Assembly (NCBI GenBank): GCA_949297415.1
Contig: CASFSV010000027.1
Coordinates: 1 to 61,619, forward strand
From: an uncultured Alphaproteobacteria bacterium
GTDB taxonomy: Bacteria; Pseudomonadota; Alphaproteobacteria; RF32; CAG-239
DNA: 61,619 bases
Reading direction: 5' to 3'
The translations under genes were made by a program, and so were the position numbers. Positions 9,600-19,445 of the stretch are shown here, piece by piece (position 1 is the first letter of the stretch; every line of letters begins with the position of its first letter). The notes under the pieces were generated by a model. That model did no database searches and was not told the DNA's origin. It saw only the letters and a list, made by a program, of their open reading frames with translations.

Positions 9600-11572
9600 T
9601 TTGGTGGTTAAGAAAACAATGGCTGCATCTTAAGTTGTATGCGGCAGAGAACTATCAAAACGAGGCAGAAAGTCTGATAATCTGGTATGCTGTGAGCTAT
9701 GCTTTAGGAGCAGCGTTTTACTTTGCATTTCCATGGGAACTATCGACATGGGTGATTGTCGGGTATTTAGAAGCGGTATTGTTATTGTTGTGGCTAACCA
9801 GACGCAAAGACGGACAATTTAAGTTACTGACCTATGTTATTGTATTTATGTTGGGACTATGCGTGGCCAAAGCGGACGTGCTTCACCGCGCCAAAGGTAT
9901 TGAAAGCGATTTACCTGAAATAAATTATTTGCGGGGCAAAGTTAAAGTATTAGATTACAATTCCAATAATCGCCCACGAATTTTACTGGCGGACGTGAAT
10001 AATTTTGAGCGAGAGTTAAAAGGTGAATATAGGATTAGTCTAAATTATTCTGAACCGTGGTTAAAACAAGGTGTTTGTGTTGAGTTGGTGGCTAAATTAC
10101 CTCACGGATTTACGCCCAACCCACTCAGCAATTACAAAATGGATAGAGCCAATTTTTATAAAGGATTGAGCGGTACCGGCTATACCATTGGTCCGATATT
10201 TCAGATAGAATGTCCTGAAGTGGAAACGACAATAAGCGATAAGATTGAGCAAGTACGAACATATATCAAAAATCTGATTGATGAGAAGAGTGATAATAAA
10301 GAAGCCGGAGCGATTGCGAAAGCATTAACGATAGGCGATCGAGGAACGATTTCTCAAAAACTAAATGAAGATTACCGCACATCAGGCTTGGCTCATTTCT
10401 TGTCCATATCGGGAATGCACATGAGCATTATAGCACTGTTGGTATTTTTCTTGGTCAGAATTTGCTTATTTCCGATAGGAGAAGGACGTTATGATTTGCG
10501 CAAGCCGGCGGCAGTTGTATCCATTTTATTTATGCTGATATACTTTTTAATATCGGGACAGAGTGTATCTTGTATCAGAGCTTTTGTTATGACAACGGTG
10601 GTTTTAATAGGAGTATTGTTTAACCGCCGTGCCATTTCATTAAGAATGTGGGCGTTTGCGGTTTTAGTGGTGGTAACAATAACCCCAGAAGCGGTGGTAT
10701 CACCGGGATTTTTGATGTCTTTTGCGGCGGTACTGGGTTTGGTTGCCTTTTATGAAAAATACGCAAAAGAGATACATCACTGGTTTGATAAACGAAGTAT
10801 GTTCGGAAAGTTAGGTTCATATATTGCAGGATTGTTGTTGACGGATTTAGTCGCCAGTTTAATGACACTGCCATATAGTATGTATTACTTTAATCAAATC
10901 TCTGTTTTCACAAGCTTAGGTAATTTGTTGGCAGGTCCGATTATAGCCTTTTGGGTAATGCCATGTTTGCTGCTGTTTTTAATTAGTTTACCGTTTGGTT
11001 TGGGCGAATATGGATTAAAGCCGTTTGAAAAGGGAATAGATGTTATTAACAGTATCACCGCATGGGTAACAGAATTACCCGGCTCAAAAACCGGTGAAGG
11101 AGTTGGTTTTCTGCCAGATTGGGGAATTTTGATACTGACATTGGGATTACTATGGCTATGTATTTGGCAGGCAAAATGGCGCGTTTGGGGGATAGTAGGG
11201 ATTATTGTGGGTTTAATGAGCTTGTACTTTAGCCCGCGAGCTGATTTTGTATTTGACAAATACGGCACGACGTATGCCTATAAAAATCATCAAGGTAAGT
11301 TGGTGGCTTCACGTTATCACAAAAATAACTTTTTAGAAAAGATGTGGACGGGAAAAAAGCTCAAGGGAAAATATGAAATCCCCGAAAAAGATGCGTTAAT
11401 ATGCGATAAAGAGAGTTGTACATATGCAGAAAGAATAAAATTCGGCAAAGGAAAAGTTGAGCTTGACGGACAAGAAATAGACTTAAAAGAGGGAGGATTC
11501 ATCAATCTGAATAAGGGGATACACTATTATAATCCTGAAACAGGAAGATTATGGAATAAAAAATCCCAATAA
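9596..11572 (+). CDS. comEC: ComEC/Rec2-family competence membrane protein
   Basis: A 658-residue polytopic protein starting with GTG inside the lpxB stop. N-terminal helices precede a DUF4131-like soluble domain (about 80-210), then the competence domain with HFLSISGMHMSII (about 265-277) and many further helices to about residue 540. ComEC forms the inner-membrane channel for incoming DNA. The C-terminal metallo-beta-lactamase domain of the long form is absent; a roughly 110-residue soluble tail takes its place. No other competence genes are in view. Confidence 0.88.
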   Translation: MIWWLRKQWLHLKLYAAENYQNEAESLIIWYAVSYALGAAFYFAFPWELSTWVIVGYLEAVLLLLWLTRRKDGQFKLLTYVIVFMLGLCVAKADVLHRAKGIESDLPEINYLRGKVKVLDYNSNNRPRILLADVNNFERELKGEYRISLNYSEPWLKQGVCVELVAKLPHGFTPNPLSNYKMDRANFYKGLSGTGYTIGPIFQIECPEVETTISDKIEQVRTYIKNLIDEKSDNKEAGAIAKALTIGDRGTISQKLNEDYRTSGLAHFLSISGMHMSIIALLVFFLVRICLFPIGEGRYDLRKPAAVVSILFMLIYFLISGQSVSCIRAFVMTTVVLIGVLFNRRAISLRMWAFAVLVVVTITPEAVVSPGFLMSFAAVLGLVAFYEKYAKEIHHWFDKRSMFGKLGSYIAGLLLTDLVASLMTLPYSMYYFNQISVFTSLGNLLAGPIIAFWVMPCLLLFLISLPFGLGEYGLKPFEKGIDVINSITAWVTELPGSKTGEGVGFLPDWGILILTLGLLWLCIWQAKWRVWGIVGIIVGLMSLYFSPRADFVFDKYGTTYAYKNHQGKLVASRYHKNNFLEKMWTGKKLKGKYEIPEKDALICDKESCTYAERIKFGKGKVELDGQEIDLKEGGFINLNKGIHYYNPETGRLWNKKSQ

Positions 11573-11578
11573 AAGCAA

Positions 11579-11609
11579 AAGGCTCTGTTCCGTATAGAAA
11601 CAAAGCCTT
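11579..11609 (-). terminator. Terminator between convergent genes
   Basis: AAGGCTCTGTT and AACAAAGCCTT form an 11-bp stem with one mismatch. The T-rich tail is on the minus-strand side, so it mainly serves the minus-strand gene. Confidence 0.6.
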
Positions 11610-11646
11610 CTGCCGCATAAATGGATAAAATCAAAAATCTGTTTTA

Positions 11647-12150
11647 TTAGCTCCACAGCAAATGATAAATCATAATGTCGTCGGGTGTACCGGAAACTTT
11701 GAGCAAATTGTAAGCTTTTTTCTCCAGCGGTCTTTGACTGATATAACGGCGAATAGCACAATGATAACCGGAGTTAACAAGGTGATATTCTGCATTACCC
11801 CATTCTTCAGGAGAGGAATAAAGAGAACTTTCCGATTTTTTTTCTCGAAGCAGAAAACCGACAAATTCATCAGCAACACCGCTACCCAGATCAAGAACAT
11901 TTTTTTCATAGCCCTGATAGATACCGTTTCGAGCGATATAAAAGCGAATTTCATTAAGCTTTCCGCGTTTCAAAAAAGCCTCGAAAGCGTCAACCTCAAA
12001 CCAATGCTTGGCAATATAGTTCATGATTTCCTCATGATTTCCCCGCTTGATGAGAGCCAGTTCTTCGTCAACAGATAAACACTTACATGTTCTGACATAA
12101 TTAACAATGGCTGTGTGCATACCATTTTTGATTAAATCTAAAAATTCCAT
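11647..12150 (-). CDS. Hypothetical protein, helical repeat-like
   Basis: A 167-residue soluble protein I do not recognise. It contains loosely repeated units such as EEIMNYIAKHWF and NEIRFYIARNGI, spaced by about 33 residues, suggesting an alpha-helical repeat. There is no signal peptide. No Shine-Dalgarno is seen; the leader instead carries the minimal ATG TCC TAA about 26 nt before the start, a layout shared with several other unknown genes here. Confidence 0.6.
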   Translation of the reverse strand: MEFLDLIKNGMHTAIVNYVRTCKCLSVDEELALIKRGNHEEIMNYIAKHWFEVDAFEAFLKRGKLNEIRFYIARNGIYQGYEKNVLDLGSGVADEFVGFLLREKKSESSLYSSPEEWGNAEYHLVNSGYHCAIRRYISQRPLEKKAYNLLKVSGTPDDIMIYHLLWS

Positions 12151-12247
12151 AGTAATAAAAAAATAAATTAGGACATAATGTTTATAAATACGCCACTATT
12201 GTAGAAAAGATATTTTTTTTGTCAATATATTTGAAAGGAAAAGTAAC

Positions 12248-14086
12248 TTACTTATTTTTCAATAGGTTGATAATATTTAAGAATTTTTCGGCAGCCATAT
12301 CGGCAGTAAAGTTTTGGAGTGTAATTTTTTGTGCACGTTGAGCTTTTTCAATACGTTCTTCATCATGTGTTAAAAAATACTGCACAAGCTCATACAATTC
12401 ATCATCGTTATGATACATTGGAACACTATCTCCGTAAATTTGTTCAATTTCGGGCATATAATCGGAAATTACGAGAGTTCCGCAAGCCGTTGCGTCAAAA
12501 ATACGATTACTGATAAAACCAAACTGTTTCATGCCTTCACGCGTGTCATTGAGGACAATTTTAGCGGAGCTGTAATATTTGCGCAAGATTTGATTATCGG
12601 CATAATCAGCTTTTGCCACACCTTGAGGCCAGTTTGGTCCGTACACGTCAACTTTAACACCCCGTTGAAGTAGAGCAGGGACGGCAGTACGGTAAAAAGC
12701 ATTAACACCAACAAATAACACATCGCTTTTTAACTTTTCATCAAAATCAGAATAAAAACGCGAGGTATTGGTAAATTGCGGAATATAATAAGTTTTAGTA
12801 CCGCGCGCATTTAATGTGTCGCTAAGTTTTTGAGAAGCAACAACGAAAGCATCAACACGTTGGGCAGATTGTTGCAAAGCAGAAAGATAATCATCAAAAG
12901 CGGGAAGTAACTCTTGAGAATCATTTTGTACAAATTGCGCATAAGCCAGATAAAGAATATTGTAAGAAGCCTGTAAATCATAGTCGGCAGGAGGCAAAAA
13001 GCCGCGAAAAAGAATATTGATTTCAGAAGGGTACCGATAAAGCGAATTATAAAAAGTCAAATCAACAGAAGTCAAGTCGCGTACAAGATAGGCCTCCAAA
13101 TCTTTAGCCAAAGCATAATCGCCTGCGGTATAATGCCCAACGGCAGTAGGGATATTGATAGTAGCTGTATTGTGAGCAGGTGAGGAAAATTGCGTTAAAG
13201 CATCAATGTTAGAATTCTGCGCAAGAATTCTTTTCAAATTACGTTGCAAAGTAAATTCTCTTTCAACCAATTTTGCTGCACTTTGAGACCGTTCGGTAAA
13301 TTTATTGTCATCATGCAGAAAATTATGAAGTAAGGTATCTAAATCAGATATATCACTATAAAAAGAAATTCTGTCATTAAACAAATTGATAGTATCTTCT
13401 TGAGGCCAAAGCCAAGGAGCAAAGATAGGAATTTCGTTTTGAGCAGCTTCCAAAAAAATAGGATGGATGTCAATAGAAGAAGGCGTAAATCGAGTTGAAT
13501 TAACGAAGATGGCTCGAAAAGAGGGCAAATCACGCTGAATGTTGATAATATCAGCAGTAATATCATATTGTTTAAAAGGAAGGTTCATCTGTTCTAAAAG
13601 TTTTTTGACATCAGGTTGTTGTCCGATAATTGCGAAAAAAAGAGAAGATTTTTTTGATGAAAAGGGTTCATTTAAAGCAAAAATAGGTACATAAATCGAA
13701 GGAATATGAAGAGATTTCAGAAAAGATTGTAAGAGAGGGGTTGAAGCCCAAACAGAATGATATTGAGTTAAATCATCATCTAAAAGATTTTGCTGCGAAC
13801 CGAGCCAAAGAATAGCACATTTTTTCTCGTCTTTAGATAAGGTGGGTACTGTATCATCAGCCACCCAATTAAGCGAGTAAATAGCGATATGTGCGCATTC
13901 ATCATCTTTAAGTTTAGTCAAAGAGGAAGATTTGTTCAAGTTATCAACCAACGCTGCCACATAAGGCCGCATAACATCAGAGTTATGTCCGACAACAAAG
14001 TACGATTGTTTAGGCAAGAGTATTAAGCTTACAGAAAAACCGCAGAGAATAGCTAAAAATAACAAAAGCCTACGGTATATTTTCAT
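12248..14086 (-). CDS. Membrane-anchored CgeB-like glycosyltransferase
   Basis: A 612-residue protein with one N-terminal hydrophobic segment (about residues 7-24). The C-terminal 250 residues resemble the glycosyltransferase 1_2/CgeB family: a Rossmann-like start LFVGVNAFYRTAVP, then LNDTREGMKQFGFISNRIFD and ATACGTLVISD, the donor-nucleotide region of GT-B enzymes. The N-terminal half has a second Rossmann-like region but no clear motif. It is the last gene of the accB-led minus-strand run, 14 nt after the DUF805 gene. The substrate cannot be predicted. Confidence 0.7.
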   Translation of the reverse strand: MKIYRRLLLFLAILCGFSVSLILLPKQSYFVVGHNSDVMRPYVAALVDNLNKSSSLTKLKDDECAHIAIYSLNWVADDTVPTLSKDEKKCAILWLGSQQNLLDDDLTQYHSVWASTPLLQSFLKSLHIPSIYVPIFALNEPFSSKKSSLFFAIIGQQPDVKKLLEQMNLPFKQYDITADIINIQRDLPSFRAIFVNSTRFTPSSIDIHPIFLEAAQNEIPIFAPWLWPQEDTINLFNDRISFYSDISDLDTLLHNFLHDDNKFTERSQSAAKLVEREFTLQRNLKRILAQNSNIDALTQFSSPAHNTATINIPTAVGHYTAGDYALAKDLEAYLVRDLTSVDLTFYNSLYRYPSEINILFRGFLPPADYDLQASYNILYLAYAQFVQNDSQELLPAFDDYLSALQQSAQRVDAFVVASQKLSDTLNARGTKTYYIPQFTNTSRFYSDFDEKLKSDVLFVGVNAFYRTAVPALLQRGVKVDVYGPNWPQGVAKADYADNQILRKYYSSAKIVLNDTREGMKQFGFISNRIFDATACGTLVISDYMPEIEQIYGDSVPMYHNDDELYELVQYFLTHDEERIEKAQRAQKITLQNFTADMAAEKFLNIINLLKNK

Positions 14087-14100
14087 AAAGCACTCCGATG

Positions 14101-14949
14101 TTATTTATTTTGAGCTGCAGCTTTAATTGTATCATCAATTTGTTTTTGAATATCTTCAGGGGAAACCGTTTGACCGCTAAGCCCTTTAAGAACGTTAATC
14201 ATTTGCGATTGCGCCTTTTTCATTTGCTCAGGAGAAAGATTAGCTTTTTGTCCCTGCGTCATAACTTGATGCATAATATTATCAATAGTCGCCCTTTGTT
14301 GCACTTGTTGCGACCAATCTTCAAATTTAGCAGCAGTAACGGCAATCCAGATAAATAACACCATAAGAGCTATAAATCTGAATTTTTTAATGATTCTGCC
14401 ATTATCATCGCCATAAATTTCATCATTTTCGTTAGGTTCGCCGTAGAAACCGATTCTTTCATCGGTTTCGGCCGATAGAAGTCTGATTAAAAAGATACAC
14501 CACGCCAAGACAAGAGCAATAGCCGGATACAGACCGATAAAAAATCCTGAAGCAGCGAAAATAGCAACAGGTAACAAAAACCAAAAAGCATTTTTATTTG
14601 TATCATGAAGTCGCCGAGCTGTTACGGCAAGAGCGGGTAAAAAAGTTGCGATAGCAAAATAATAAGGCAACATAGGCATTTCCGCATATTCACAAATAAA
14701 GTAAAAAGGTATCCAAATAAGAGCCGCCGCAACCATAAAGCCCCAGAATTCAAGTCTTGTAGCTCTCCCGCGAAAACGCAGATATTTCTCGGTAATACCT
14801 CTGAGATAGTAGTCAAAAGCATCACCCCAAGCGGCATTCATATTAGCTTTGTTTATTTTCGGCCGTTGAACTTTATCTTTTTTTATATTTGCATCAGGAG
14901 AATTGTTATCATCCCCTTCAACAAGAATATCTTTGTCTTTAACGAGCAT
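14101..14949 (-). CDS. DUF805 membrane protein
   Basis: A 282-residue protein. After a charged N-terminus, residues 45-160 show the DUF805 pattern: YLRFRGRATRLEFW, several helices, then AVTARRLHDTNKN. A further helix lies near 195-212, followed by a hydrophilic tail rich in Gln and Lys. DUF805 proteins are inner-membrane proteins without an established activity. The gene lies 24 nt from its upstream neighbour and 14 nt from the next, in the accB-accC run. Confidence 0.8.
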   Translation of the reverse strand: MLVKDKDILVEGDDNNSPDANIKKDKVQRPKINKANMNAAWGDAFDYYLRGITEKYLRFRGRATRLEFWGFMVAAALIWIPFYFICEYAEMPMLPYYFAIATFLPALAVTARRLHDTNKNAFWFLLPVAIFAASGFFIGLYPAIALVLAWCIFLIRLLSAETDERIGFYGEPNENDEIYGDDNGRIIKKFRFIALMVLFIWIAVTAAKFEDWSQQVQQRATIDNIMHQVMTQGQKANLSPEQMKKAQSQMINVLKGLSGQTVSPEDIQKQIDDTIKAAAQNK

Positions 14950-14973
14950 ATAATTCCTCCGTTAGCGATTAAG

Positions 14974-15945
14974 CTATAATGATTTGCGTTTTTTCATCGT
15001 TTTCTTTTGGGTAGTTTCAGTATGAGCCTTAGTCTTTTTTGTAAGAGTATCATTATCGGAAACTTCATCAGTCAGATGATTGTCAGGCTTTACATTATCG
15101 GCAGCCGCATCAACACTCTCAATTTCTCCGTTTTCATTTTCAGATGAATCAGTATTTTTTTCAATAACTTGTGCAACAAATTTTCCGTGTTCATCACGTT
15201 TTAGTTTTTTGAGTTGGTCAGCAGAATTTTTTTCTTTTTTATTCTGGGGAAAGTTATAGAAGAAATCATACATTTTGAAATAAAGAATACTGACGAAAGC
15301 AAGCAAAGCAGCACGAGCAACCGCAGCCACATAAACATTAACAAAGGTTAATAAGAACATAATCAGAATAAGTGCCGCCAAAGCCGTAAAAGCCGTAACG
15401 GCGATGCTGACCAAGCTGCCTCTTGTTTTTGAATAAGCCAAAAGCAGAGAGTGACTTTTACCTGTAATTTCCGAAACAAAAGTAAAAGAAGGTACAATAA
15501 AGAAAGTAACGAACAAAAGGAAAATACAGATATATTTACCGAGAAGCCACCACGGACCGTTTAAGACAGCTTTAGTAATGGCAAATCCGACCTCTCCGAA
15601 GATATCTTTAACAAAAGCGATACAAAAGTTAATGGCAAGAGAGGCAATAAAAATAGAGAATAAGAAAATAAAAATAGCAGTGAGGAATCGAATACTAGCC
15701 GAGATAAAGAGTTGCTTATCCCAAAGGAGCTGCTGTTTAAAATAGCAACCGGTTGCAAAATAAAAGAATACATACATATAAATAAGCGAAATAAGTTTAA
15801 AAGAAGAAGCGCCCAAAAGCATGGGCAACAAACTTCCTGTAAAATAAAAAATTGTCAGAAAGGCAAAAGCAAACAAATGACTTAAGACGTAGCGATAAGC
15901 GTTTCTGTAAACTTTCCTGACTGACAATTTTTCTTTCATATTCAA
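14974..15945 (-). CDS. Polytopic membrane protein, unknown function
   Basis: A 323-residue protein with about six hydrophobic helices in the first 215 residues and a charged cytoplasmic tail of about 100 residues rich in Lys, Asp and Glu. I do not recognise the family. It begins 4 nt after the accC stop, so it is almost certainly co-transcribed and perhaps translationally coupled with accC. Confidence 0.7.
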   Translation of the reverse strand: MNMKEKLSVRKVYRNAYRYVLSHLFAFAFLTIFYFTGSLLPMLLGASSFKLISLIYMYVFFYFATGCYFKQQLLWDKQLFISASIRFLTAIFIFLFSIFIASLAINFCIAFVKDIFGEVGFAITKAVLNGPWWLLGKYICIFLLFVTFFIVPSFTFVSEITGKSHSLLLAYSKTRGSLVSIAVTAFTALAALILIMFLLTFVNVYVAAVARAALLAFVSILYFKMYDFFYNFPQNKKEKNSADQLKKLKRDEHGKFVAQVIEKNTDSSENENGEIESVDAAADNVKPDNHLTDEVSDNDTLTKKTKAHTETTQKKTMKKRKSL

Positions 15946-15949
15946 AAAC

Positions 15950-17293
15950 CTACTTTTGACGTTTATTCATATATTCGGTTAACCAATGGATGTTATACTG
16001 TCCATCAATAAATTCATTTTGAGAAATAATCTCTTGATGAAGCGGGATAGTTGTTTTAACCCCCATGATAATAAATTCTTCCAAAGCACGGCGCAAACGC
16101 ATCAAAGCAGCGTTACGAGTTTTAGCATGAACAATAAGTTTAGCAATCATACTATCGTAATAAGGAGGAATAGAGTAACCGGAATAGATTTCGGAATCGA
16201 CACGAATACCCAAGCCGCCCGGAGCGTGCCATTCGGTAATTTTACCTGGGCATGGAGCAAAAGTTTCCGGATCTTCGGCGTTAATACGACACTCAATCGC
16301 ATGACCTCTGAATTGAATATCGTCTTGAGTATAGCCAAGGGCAGCACCGGAAGCGATACGAATTTGCTCTTTAACAATATCAATACCGGAAACAGCTTCG
16401 GTAATAGGGTGTTCCACTTGAAGACGAGTATTCATTTCCAAGAAATAGAATTTGCCGTCTTCAAACATAAATTCGAGAGTACCGGCATTTTGATAACCGA
16501 TTTTCTGAATAGCATTACGAACAATATCACCGATTTCTTTTCTTTGCGATTGGTTCAAAGCAGGGGACGGACATTCCTCAATAACTTTTTGGTGATTACG
16601 CTGAATAGAGCAATCACGTTCGCCCAAATGAACCACGTTACCGTATTTATCGGCTAAGATTTGCATTTCAATATGTCTTGGGTGTTGCAAATATTTTTCC
16701 ATATAGACGACATCAGACGGAAAAGCAGCTTTAGCTTCTGCACGAGCCATTGTATAAGCCTCACCGATTTCTGCATCGGAGAAAGCTGTTTTCATACCTT
16801 TACCGCCGCCACCGTCTTTAGCTTTAATAATAACGGGGTATCCGATTTTATTAGCCCATTCTTTAGCGTGTTCGATACTTTCCAAAGCAGGAGAGCCCGG
16901 AGTAACCGGAAGTCCGGCCTCAATAGCAGCTTTACGAGCGGTAATTTTATCACCGAGCAGACGCATTTGTTCAGCGGTCGGACCAATAAAAGTAATACCG
17001 TGTTTTTCGACCATTTCGGCAAAGTCTGCGTTTTCGGACAAGAAGCCGAAACCGGGGTGAATAGCATCTGCGCCGGTAATAAGGGCAGCAGAAATAATTG
17101 CGGGCTTATTAAGATAAGATTCGGAAGAGCGAGCCGGACCAATACAAACAGCTTCATCAGCCAAGCGCACGTGCATAGCATTAGCATCGGCTTCGGAGTG
17201 TACGGCAACGGTTCTGATACCCATTTCTCTGCACGCCCGATGGATTCTCAAAGCGACTTCACCACGGTTAGCAATTAAAACTTTCTCAAACAT
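15950..17293 (-). CDS. accC: Acetyl-CoA carboxylase, biotin carboxylase subunit
   Basis: A 447-residue ATP-grasp enzyme of standard length. It begins FEKVLIANRGEVALRIHRAC, carries the glycine-rich loop KDGGGGKGMK (about residues 157-166) and the active-site segment EMNTRLQVEHPITE (about 288-301). It carboxylates biotin on the carrier protein AccB with ATP and bicarbonate, the first half of malonyl-CoA synthesis. It follows accB by 35 nt. Confidence 0.97.
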   Translation of the reverse strand: MFEKVLIANRGEVALRIHRACREMGIRTVAVHSEADANAMHVRLADEAVCIGPARSSESYLNKPAIISAALITGADAIHPGFGFLSENADFAEMVEKHGITFIGPTAEQMRLLGDKITARKAAIEAGLPVTPGSPALESIEHAKEWANKIGYPVIIKAKDGGGGKGMKTAFSDAEIGEAYTMARAEAKAAFPSDVVYMEKYLQHPRHIEMQILADKYGNVVHLGERDCSIQRNHQKVIEECPSPALNQSQRKEIGDIVRNAIQKIGYQNAGTLEFMFEDGKFYFLEMNTRLQVEHPITEAVSGIDIVKEQIRIASGAALGYTQDDIQFRGHAIECRINAEDPETFAPCPGKITEWHAPGGLGIRVDSEIYSGYSIPPYYDSMIAKLIVHAKTRNAALMRLRRALEEFIIMGVKTTIPLHQEIISQNEFIDGQYNIHWLTEYMNKRQK

Positions 17294-17328
17294 TGTGTAA
17301 ATCCTGTATTTTATAATTTAGTTATAGA

Positions 17329-17820
17329 TTATTCAATTACCACCAAAGGTTCGCCGTATTCAACCGGATCGCCGGATTCAACCAAAACTTTAACAACTTT
17401 ACCGCCTTTATGAGCTTTAACCGGATTAAAGGTTTTCATAGCTTCAACCAAACAAACGGTATCACCTTCGGCAACAGTGTCACCGGGTTTAACATAGTTC
17501 GGCGATTTCGGATCGGCAGACAAATAAACAACGCCGACCATAGGAGATTTAACGGCATTAGGGCTATTTGTGTAATCAACATCTTGATTATCAGAAGATT
17601 CTGTAGTGCTAACTTGAGCAACAGGTGTTGAAGCCAAAGGCGCAGCGGCAACAGGAGCCGAAGCGACAGGTGCATAAGCACCGGAAACAGCAACACCGGC
17701 AGGATTTCTAACCAAAGAGATTCTGCAGCTTTCATCTTCATATTCTAATTCTGTAAGGTTTGTTTTATCTAAGATTTCAGCCAGTCTGCTAATTATTTTA
17801 GTATCTAAGGGATTAGACAT
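17329..17820 (-). CDS. accB: Biotin carboxyl carrier protein of acetyl-CoA carboxylase
   Basis: A 163-residue protein with an N-terminal domain, an Ala/Pro/Val-rich linker (about 40-75) and a C-terminal biotinyl domain. The biotin-accepting lysine is K129 within VEAMKTFNPV. The start has a good GAGAGG site. It leads the minus-strand operon accB-accC and three downstream membrane or envelope genes. Confidence 0.97.
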   Translation of the reverse strand: MSNPLDTKIISRLAEILDKTNLTELEYEDESCRISLVRNPAGVAVSGAYAPVASAPVAAAPLASTPVAQVSTTESSDNQDVDYTNSPNAVKSPMVGVVYLSADPKSPNYVKPGDTVAEGDTVCLVEAMKTFNPVKAHKGGKVVKVLVESGDPVEYGEPLVVIE

Positions 17821-18085
17821 AGTTATCCTCTCAATTAAAAAATTAAATCTGCATCATCTTTAACGCAGTTACGAAAAAAAACAAGCATTTTCTTCAAAAA
17901 ACTCCCAAACTTACAAGGATAATAAACAAATATGAAGAAAATTCAAATAGATATGAGTATGTGGATAATAGGACAAAAACGCACAAAAACATGTTAATAG
18001 AGATATAAATCGCTTGCATCAAATATATTCATCTATTAGCCTTTACAAAGTGAACAAGTAAAGAGTATATCCTGCTGAGTATACC

Positions 18086-19069
18086 ATGTTAAATAAATTT
18101 CAAATAGTAAAATTATTTGCATTACTCCTGTTTTTAGAAAAAGGAATTTTTCTCGCCTATGGTGTTGAAACTTCGACAGTTCAGAATCTTGACTTTGGTA
18201 CCATTGTTCAAACATCAGATAACGTGACTGTAGTTGTGGATACAAATGGGACAATTACAAGTATAAACGGATGTATTCATAGCGGTACAGCAACAATAGG
18301 TGAAGGCTTGATGGAGGCAGTAGATACAAACTATATATCCGAGCGTATAGAGAATCTTAAAATAAGCTCAGGAAGTCCTCTGATATTTGATAATGGATGC
18401 AAAATAGAAGTAATTAACCCAACAACTAGTACAGAAAATAAACCTTTTCAAATAACGCGACGTTGGTCTATCTGTACAGGTATACCTAATTCCTATAATA
18501 TTGATGTGGGAGGGACATTAAGGATAACGGGAGGCTATTGTCCGGAAGGAACGCACACAATTAACCTTGTACCAAATTGGACAGAGATGCATTGTACCAG
18601 TGGGTGGATAGGAGATTGCTACTGCCAAGATAATCCAGAAAGCAAAAGTGGTGTGCTGACAGCCTCTGTAAAGATAAAAAATTCACTAAGCGTACAAGAA
18701 ACACAGAGTCTTGATTTTGGGACAATTATTGCAATGCCACAGCCGCAAAGCATAAAAATGAGTACAAATGGTCAGCGAAGCGGCGGTGTTTCATCACAAT
18801 ACGATACAACAGGCCATCAAGGTATTTTTAAGGTAACAGGAGCTCCGGGATATCAAGTAAATGTTAATGTACCATCATCTGCGGTAATACAAAATAGCAA
18901 TGGTACGCCACTAAATGTAACACTAGTTACGGATGCAACCTCACTAATGTTAAATGAAAACGGCGGAACCGGCACGGCAACATTTTCAGTTGGAGGCACA
19001 TTAGAAGTAAACGCCAACCAAGAACAAGGAGATTATCAAGGAACATATACCGTAAATGTAAATTATTAG
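18086..19069 (+). CDS. Secreted DUF4402-type protein, two domains
   Basis: A 327-residue protein with a signal-peptide-like N-terminus (hydrophobic about residues 9-26). Two related beta-rich units begin with QNLDFGTI (about residue 32) and QSLDFGTI (about residue 208); the second ends with YQGTYTVNVNY at the C-terminus, the usual end of DUF4402 proteins. The first unit has several cysteines (CIHSG, CKIE, CTGIP, CYCQ). DUF4402 proteins are thought to be extracellular or pilus-like. The gene stands alone between accB and tRNA-Phe. Confidence 0.75.
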   Translation: MLNKFQIVKLFALLLFLEKGIFLAYGVETSTVQNLDFGTIVQTSDNVTVVVDTNGTITSINGCIHSGTATIGEGLMEAVDTNYISERIENLKISSGSPLIFDNGCKIEVINPTTSTENKPFQITRRWSICTGIPNSYNIDVGGTLRITGGYCPEGTHTINLVPNWTEMHCTSGWIGDCYCQDNPESKSGVLTASVKIKNSLSVQETQSLDFGTIIAMPQPQSIKMSTNGQRSGGVSSQYDTTGHQGIFKVTGAPGYQVNVNVPSSAVIQNSNGTPLNVTLVTDATSLMLNENGGTGTATFSVGGTLEVNANQEQGDYQGTYTVNVNY

Positions 19070-19196
19070 TTTGAAAGAAAGTGAATGGAAACAAAGAGAT
19101 AATCTAAATAAAAATAAAAAACAAAAAAATATTCACAAAAACCAAAAAAAATACTTGCCAACAGAAAAAAAGTTATATATAAACCTAATTCGTGGC

Positions 19197-19273
<77 letters not shown>

Positions 19274-19278
19274 TTTAA

Positions 19279-19304
19279 AAGCCCTGCGGAAGCGGGGTTT
19301 TTTC
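19279..19304 (+). terminator. Terminator of tRNA-Phe
   Basis: AAGCCCTGC and GCGGGGTTTTTT form a stem with a GGAA loop and run of T directly after the tRNA. Confidence 0.85.
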
Positions 19305-19445
19305 GTATCTGTCGCAAAGTAAAAGACGATAAAAAATAATTTCCGCGTATACCCACCATAATTTTAATTGACAAAATGATTAAAAGCCGCTATTTTGCGA
19401 AAGAATTAATTATTTTTATGTCTAATTTAAAAAAAGTTATGTCTT

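Noticed and set aside
15986..17278. Long open frames antisense to accC
   Set aside because: They lie entirely opposite a well-supported accC and read as non-protein-like sequence.
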